This document shows, one piece after another, positions 58,747 to 64,000 of a DNA stretch of 64,000 nucleotides. The stretch is taken from contig NC_133530.1 of assembly GCF_048544455.1 (NCBI RefSeq), forward strand, positions 18,777,748 to 18,841,747. Direction: 5' to 3'. The notes below the pieces were generated by a model, which saw only the letters and a program-made list of their open reading frames with translations, ran no database searches and was not told the origin of the DNA. A program made the translations under genes and the position numbers. How positions within the stretch are numbered: the stretch's first letter is position 1; every line of letters starts with the position of its first letter. Source of the DNA: Silene latifolia. Its lineage: Eukaryota; Streptophyta; Magnoliopsida; Caryophyllales; Caryophyllaceae.

Positions 58747-59545
58747 TGTTGGGAAATTTACGCCAAATTACCCACACGCAACGGAAGCACAATCGACAAT
58801 ATAAAACCAAAAGTAGTAACTGTAAACAACAATAAGACGAGACAGAAATATAGGGTAAATACCCAGGACAAAACCCTCCAAATCCGGAGGTAAAATCCAC
58901 AGCCAATCGAGCAATCCACTATAATAATAGTACCAGTACAATCCACCGTTCCGAATAATACACCAATTCGGAACCACAATGATTTAGGAAAAAACCAAAT
59001 CTAAACCCTAGAACAATTGACAAATTCCACCAACTGACTAGTAAGACAGTCTAGATTAAACCTCCTAAATAATGTGTAAATCCGTATACAAAACCGTATA
59101 CAAAGAACTATACTGACCTCGATTAACTGAACCCGAGATAAGAATCTCGACCACAAAATCTCCTTGCTCCTGCCACCCAGCCACACACTAACCCAAGACA
59201 ATCACCGTCTTGTATCAAACCGTGTGTAAAAAGACCCAAGAAAACAGACCCGTTTCTTGTTAGAAGATGTGGCACCCATTTGAGCTCACGCTCAAATCAA
59301 CCTGCAAGTTTGCCTTTTTTTTTGTGATTTGTGTGTTGTGCTTGTTGTGTTCTCTGCCTTTTTTTCAAGATAAAAGGAGGAACTCCTTTTATATCCAACA
59401 ACCAGCCAAATGATTTGGCTTCTAACCTACACCACGTGGGGACCAAGCCCACTAAACAAGCAAAGAAAACCTTATGTTTTATTTCATAAGACGAAGTTCT
59501 AAAGAGAACTTTTGGGCTGGACACATATTGGGTTACGACCCAACA
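58747..59545 (-). repeat. 5' LTR of the Copia element
   Basis: 799 bp; about 98% identical to 56421-57219. Confidence 0.92.
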
Positions 59546-59659
59546 TAAGTTAACTAACCCATTAGAATAAATTCTAGCTTAAAATGATCGTAGCTTGAGA
59601 ATGATGTGGCAAAAGTAAGCTAGTGATAACTATCCAGATTCGGTCCATTGTCATCCCTA

Positions 59660-59849
59660 GTATCAATATTTCAAGACAGTCTCAAATTTGAGACTATTCC
59701 GTAGCTTTTGAGACTGCTATATATTCAGTCACAAATTTGAGACTGCTAAAATAACATTGAGACAAGTAACGGTCTTTAAATCAATTTTGAGACCACTTTT
59801 TGAAGCGGTGCCAAAAAAAAGGTCCCAAAAACGCGTGTTTCTTGTAGTG
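59660..59849. mobile_element. CACTA transposon end (solo)
   Basis: The right edge on the minus strand reads CACTACAAGAAACACGCG, the canonical plant CACTA terminus, ending at 59849. Inward are repeated TTGAGAC/GAGACTG motifs as a subterminal array. No partner end or transposase is seen. Confidence 0.7.
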
Positions 59850-60253
59850 CTGCATATTTTGCCATGGTCGTATGTTGAGATTCAACTTTCGTCCATGGTT
59901 TGCTCCTTTTTTTTTTTAAAAAAAATCCTTTTTAATGCGTTTTTTCCAATTATTATTTACGTTTTAGAGTCGATGTTGGTTAATTTCTAACATTTTTTAT
60001 TTGTTTAATGCATATGGGAGATCGAAATGATTCGGGTTCCGTCATACTAATTAGTCTTGTTAATTGTTGTCGTCAATTTTTTTTTTAATTTAGTTGGTTT
60101 TTAGTGGAATTAGAGAGAATTTTTTAGAGAGAGAAATGAGTGTAAATGTGCAAAGGGCATTATCGTCTTTTGGAATGAAAACGTCCACGATAGTTACTAA
60201 AACACCGACTATGAAAATCAATCCTCATTAGGAAAGGAATTGCTAGAATTAAT

Positions 60254-60652
60254 GAATTTTTTGGATAATTGGGGTTAATTAGCAAAGTAATTATGGATTT
60301 GGGGTTGGTTGGAAAGTATTTTGGCCCAATGGGTCCACGTCATTACTTTATTTTTTTTCCAATTTTTCTACAAAGCCGCTAACAAACATGACGACTTTGC
60401 CTTTTGTTCAACTTCCTATTACCAAATAACTGAGGAAGTCGGCAAAAAATGGGAAAGAGCAAAGCCGCTGGGGAACATGGCGTCTTTGCCTATTGTTTTA
60501 TTTTGGCATCCAAAATTGGCTTCTGGATTGCATATTTGGGATTTGCATAGGAAAAAAAAGGAGAAAGACGCTGGGAAAGCGGGCGGCTTTCCCAGTTTGC
60601 AATATAAAAAAAGGGGGAAGGGGGAAGCCGCTGGGAAAGCTAGCGGCTTTAC
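60254..60652 (+). repeat. Left terminal inverted repeat of the PMD MULE
   Basis: Starts GAATTTTTTGGATAATTGGG. It carries four copies of the AAAGCCGCT..GCGGCTTT hairpin motif, with two more just inside (60727-60807). Confidence 0.9.
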
Positions 60653-61057
60653 CCGTTGTTTTACTGGTAAATTTTAGACTAGTTACTGGATTGCAACTTT
60701 TGGAATTGAAATAGAAAAAAGAAGCAAAACTGCTGGGAAAGCTGGCGGCTTAACCAGATTCCACAGCAGTATTTGATGAAGCCGTTAGGAAACCTGACGA
60801 CTTTGGCTAAAAACTGTAAAAAAAATACCTTCAAACAACACAGCGAGCAAGCCATACACACCAAAACTGCCATACACAGCCTATTCTCACACTCCAAACA
60901 CGTGCTTTAAATCCGGAAATGTTCACCAATGTCATTCATAACCAAATAAAGAACAAAGTTCATACAACACTTCCATCTAAATTAACTAAAGTTCATACAA
61001 CAAAGTTCATACGAAAGTTCATAGAAATTAAGCAATTCTATCTAACATCCAAACACA

Positions 61058-62751
61058 TTAGCCCATTCTTGAGCGACCTCTCTTCGGTCTTGATCTTGAA
61101 CTTGAACCGGTAGGTGTGTCCTCCTCACGGATCGGAGTAAGTGTACATAAATAATATCTCTGACCCTCTTCGTGTGGAGGGCTTAGATGTTCAGTCGGAG
61201 TGGGTTCGATTAGATGTCCTTGTCCCGTGCGTATCAAGCAATCGAGTGACATTGACCGCATCTCTTGCAACATCTGAACATGCTTGATTGACACATCTTC
61301 CGGCATGTTACCAAGCATAGTAGTAGCGTGGTTGTAGTTATAAACATGACCCTCCGTCTGCGAAATTGAACAAGTCAATTACAAGAGATATATTTTCAAA
61401 AATTAGTATCAAAGGAAACTTAACCAATACTAAACAACTATCAAAATGTAGTAATGACTAGACATGTAATGAAAATACTTACAAGTAGCATATTGTCCGC
61501 CGCATTCGGATAGAAATTATGTTTCTTCTCATATGTTGGTTTTTCTTGTTGTTCTGCAGTGAGGTTACTAATGACAGACATGTGATGGAACGATACCACT
61601 TTAGGTAATCGTCATTGTAGTCAAGGTAACCATTGTAAGGAACACCACGAGGAGTCGTTCTTGCCTTGCGATTATTCCACTTCTCAATGCTTAGTTTATG
61701 CATTTCCGCATAATCGGTGGCCTTTCCCCGGCGATCAATGGCATGCAACTTCTTCGATGTCTTGCACATAGGAGGCACCGTTGGATGCCAACCAAATTGC
61801 CTAACAACCCTATTAGGAAAATGCCATTCAACGGCCTCAAAGCAAATGAGTGGTGCATTTACAATCCACTCAAAAGGATCTTCGGTACAAATGGGGGGTA
61901 GAAGGGAAAAGACCTCCCTAGTGTAGGGCTCCCAAGTGAACATGGTGTCGGTCATGATATCAAGTGCATGCTTACATGCAACTAATCCAATTAAGTGATC
62001 CTTGTATGTGCGGTCTACCCTTAGCCACCTACAACCAAGAGGGTCAACACCCACCACCATTTGCGAACCAAGAGGGTATTCAACACCCGCTTCCATCGCT
62101 ATAGCAACATTTTTTTGACTAGCTCTTAAATACCAACTACAAGCTAAGGGTTTTCTACCACATCTAAATGTCACGGTGTGAGGTTTTGATTCGGTGGTTT
62201 TGTAGACTTGGTTTCTAATGACATTGTATAATGTGACAACTTGTCTCAATTTCTCTTTGCTTGAAAATTCTTGCCCAATACTAAACTCACCACCATTCTT
62301 AAATGGAACCCCACTTGATTTATACCAAGTATTTACATTATCAACATCTATAGCATTAACCTTGACAAATTGGGTATTAAGACATGCATGTTTGAGAAAC
62401 AAGGTCCATCCTAGCATCATCATCATCATCACTCACAAACAACATAGCATCCTCCTCTTCAATTTCATCTCCAAAAATATTACCATCAATGGCCGCTTCA
62501 TCAACATTATTAGTTGACAAAGACACATACCAATTTGGATCCTCAACTTGACTAAGCATATTTGTGAATGACAAATTAGAGGGTTGTAAAGTTGTTTGAG
62601 TTATTTCAAGAGCTTGTTCAAGAGGCATCAACTCAATAAACAAATCCATCGATGCGGCTTTCGATTGACACACACTTGCCCACATAGCTTTCAAACTACG
62701 ATCATTACTCAAGGATTGTACTTTGTAATCTCTTACACTTGGGAATTTCAT
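61058..62751 (-). pseudogene. MuDR N-terminus fused to plant mobile domain (PMD), MULE-encoded
   Basis: ATG at 62751 (MKFPSVRDYK), an acidic region (EIEEEDAMLFVSDDDDD), then the MuDR N-terminal region GQEFSSKEKLRQVVTLYNVI...TFRCGRKPLACSWYLRA. Next, without any DDE catalytic core, comes a PMD stretch: PLGCRWLRVDRTYKD, then WEPYTREVFSLLPPIC, PLICFEAVEWHFPNRVVRQF, and AIDRRGKATDYAEMHKLSIE. A 125-bp intron (61358-61482; GTAAGT donor, TTTCGCAG acceptor) precedes the last exon (61357-61058), ending KRGRSRMG. Frame changes at about 62390-62430 and about 61590 mean this copy is broken. PMD proteins (MAIN/MAIL1-like) act in genome regulation in plants, and PMDs are known in MULE and Gypsy elements. 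Confidence 0.8.
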
Positions 62752-63282
62752 TTTAATAGTAAGGTCATATTTAGTTTTATCTACCTCTAAAGACTAATAT
62801 ATTTCATTCTTGAGCTTATTAAGACTAATATTACTATTAACAGTAACAAAGCTTTCACAACCACCCTTATAACTAATATCTTAACCATTTACCACTATTT
62901 CACCATTCAACCAACAAGTTAATGGGTAATTATTGATCTCCATTGTAAGGAATTAAAGTAAACTACTAATTTGACAAAGAAAACTACGAATTTGAACAAG
63001 AAAAGTTCTAAATTAAGCTACAAACGAAACTAATAAATTAAGCACAAATTCAACTCAAATTAAACAACAATGCTAAATCAAAATAGAATAATTAGTACCT
63101 TTAGATGAATTAGGTAGATGGAGAGTAATTGATTAAATGAAATTTGGTAGAAATTGGGTGAGAAATTGGGTTTTTCGGGCACTTAGGGTTTGTCTTTTAA
63201 TTTGGGATTTTTATTTTTATTTTTATTTTACGGGTATAGAGGAGAGTGATGAGTGTTCAGCGATTTTTTTTATATACGCGAC
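62752..63282. other. 5' flank of the PMD gene
   Basis: A/T-rich leader and promoter region of the minus-strand gene; no further frame. The inner end of the right inverted repeat begins at 63283. Confidence 0.4.
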
Positions 63283-63680
63283 AAAGCCGCTAGCTTTCCC
63301 AGCGGCTTCCCCTCTTCCCCTTTTTTTTATATTGCAAACTGGGAAAGCCGCCCACTTTCCCAGCGTCTTTCTCCTTTTTTCCTATGCAAATCCCAAATAT
63401 GCAATCCAGTAGCCAATGTTGGATGCCAAAATAAAACAATAGGCAAAGACGCCATGTTCCCCAGCGGCTTTGCTCTTTCCCATTTTTTGCCAACTTCCTC
63501 AGTTATTTGGTAATAGGAAGTTGAACAAAAGGCAAAGCCGCCATGTTTGTTAGCGGCTTTGTAGAAAAACTGAAAAAATAAAATAAAGTGATGACGTGGA
63601 CCGATTGGGCCAAAATACTTTCAAACCAACCCCAAATCCCTAATTACTTTGCTAATTAACCCCAATTATCCAAAAAATTC
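63283..63680 (-). repeat. Right terminal inverted repeat of the PMD MULE
   Basis: Reverse complement of the left repeat at about 90% identity; four hairpin-motif copies. Confidence 0.9.
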
Positions 63681-63689
63681 AGAATTAAT

Positions 63690-64000
63690 CCATCAACCTT
63701 ATCCCCACTTTGAGACTGTAAGTATAATTATACTAGTCGAACGACTACCAAAGGATGAACTCCGCTGAAATTTTAGCAAAGACGGGTCTTACAGTGTCTG
63801 TTTGCTCGCATCAGAGCTAGGAGGAAAAAGCCATCTTGTTATATAAACCTCAACAGAGTGGTAACTTGCGCTTGGAGATATAATGTGAGTTGGAGAGTGC
63901 GGAGAGTATGCTCATATAATCGGAATTATCGAGTGTATGTGTTAAAGTGATATGTAAATGATGTATATTCCGTCCCTTATCAGAGTTATATATATATATA
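63690..64000. other. Unassigned flank
   Basis: Nothing recognised except a short TA run at the end of the window. Confidence 0.3.

Larger units (their letters stand above)
56421..59545 (-). mobile_element. Ty1/Copia element, gag-protease only, near-identical LTRs
   Basis: Minus-strand LTR-element fossil. LTRs of 799 bp lie at 56421-57219 and 58747-59545 (TGTTGGGAA...GACCCAACA), with a perfect TAAGT target duplication on both sides (56416-56420 and 59546-59550). A primer site with TGGTATCAGAGCCACTT adjoins the 5' LTR, and a polypurine tract (GGAGGGGGAGA) the 3' LTR. The 1.5-kb interior holds gag and the start of the protease only; integrase, reverse transcriptase and RNase H are missing. The LTRs differ at about 15 of 799 sites (about 1.9%), roughly 0.7 My at an assumed 1.3e-8. 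It is broken or non-autonomous; gag has about one frame break. Confidence 0.92.
60254..63680 (-). mobile_element. MULE with PMD-fusion gene (3,427 bp)
   Basis: About 400-bp terminal inverted repeats (60254-60652 and 63283-63680) and a perfect 9-bp duplication AGAATTAAT (60245-60253 and 63681-63689). Each end is filled with a 30-bp hairpin motif. The single gene (minus strand, 61058-62751) joins a MuDR-type N-terminus to a plant mobile domain and has no DDE domain. The element therefore lacks the catalytic part of its transposase and would need one from a related copy. Confidence 0.9.

Noticed and set aside
63700-63725. TTGAGACTG motif as a second CACTA end to pair with 59849
   Set aside because: A single short motif with no CACTA terminus nearby; coincidence.

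Overview
This is plant nuclear DNA: spliced genes, a plant polyubiquitin gene, REM-type B3 genes, plant-style Helitron, MULE, CACTA, hAT and Stowaway elements, and LTR elements of plant lineages including a 5S-bearing Cassandra. Nested young transposons, A/T-rich spacers and a Tat/Retand-like Gypsy with an antisense ORF point to a core eudicot. Caryophyllales is my tentative guess and cannot be proved from this window. Coordinates and divergences were worked out by eye.

Layout. 1-540 holds the last exon and 3' flank of an unknown gene. 556-3576 is a transposon pile: a lone CACTA end, a gag-only Gypsy remnant, and a complete Cassandra TRIM inserted in that gag. 4992-13789 is bounded by matching Helitron termini (minus strand) and has a 4.9-kb L1-type LINE inside it. 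14049-24450 is the main host-gene block, a tandem duplication of a two-gene unit (B3 gene followed by ubiquitin gene). In the first unit the B3 gene looks intact, although a MULE and a MITE sit in its introns, and the ubiquitin gene is dead. In the second unit both genes look intact. A third, damaged B3 paralog lies at 54382-56203.

27707-39720 is the most unusual part: a 12.0-kb Mutator-like element (MULE) with long inverted ends and a perfect 9-bp target duplication. It carries a FAR1-type transposase, a family of about 90-residue helical proteins on both strands, two other unrecognised ORFs, and an array of perfect-hairpin repeats. Most of the cargo and the transposase are frame-broken. 60254-63680 is a second MULE type, with about 400-bp terminal inverted repeats full of a 30-bp hairpin motif. 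Its gene fuses a MuDR N-terminus to a plant mobile domain (PMD) and has no DDE domain.

The rest is mostly transposons: a Tat-lineage Gypsy with a third LTR in inverted orientation (41470-53026), a gag-only Copia with near-identical LTRs (56421-59545), two hAT elements with 8-bp target duplications, two Stowaway MITEs, a 342-bp Helitron next to the third B3 gene, and a CACTA end. Of the host genes only the B3 genes (transcription regulators) and polyubiquitin (protein turnover) are recognisable. They do not form a pathway and are neighbours through duplication.
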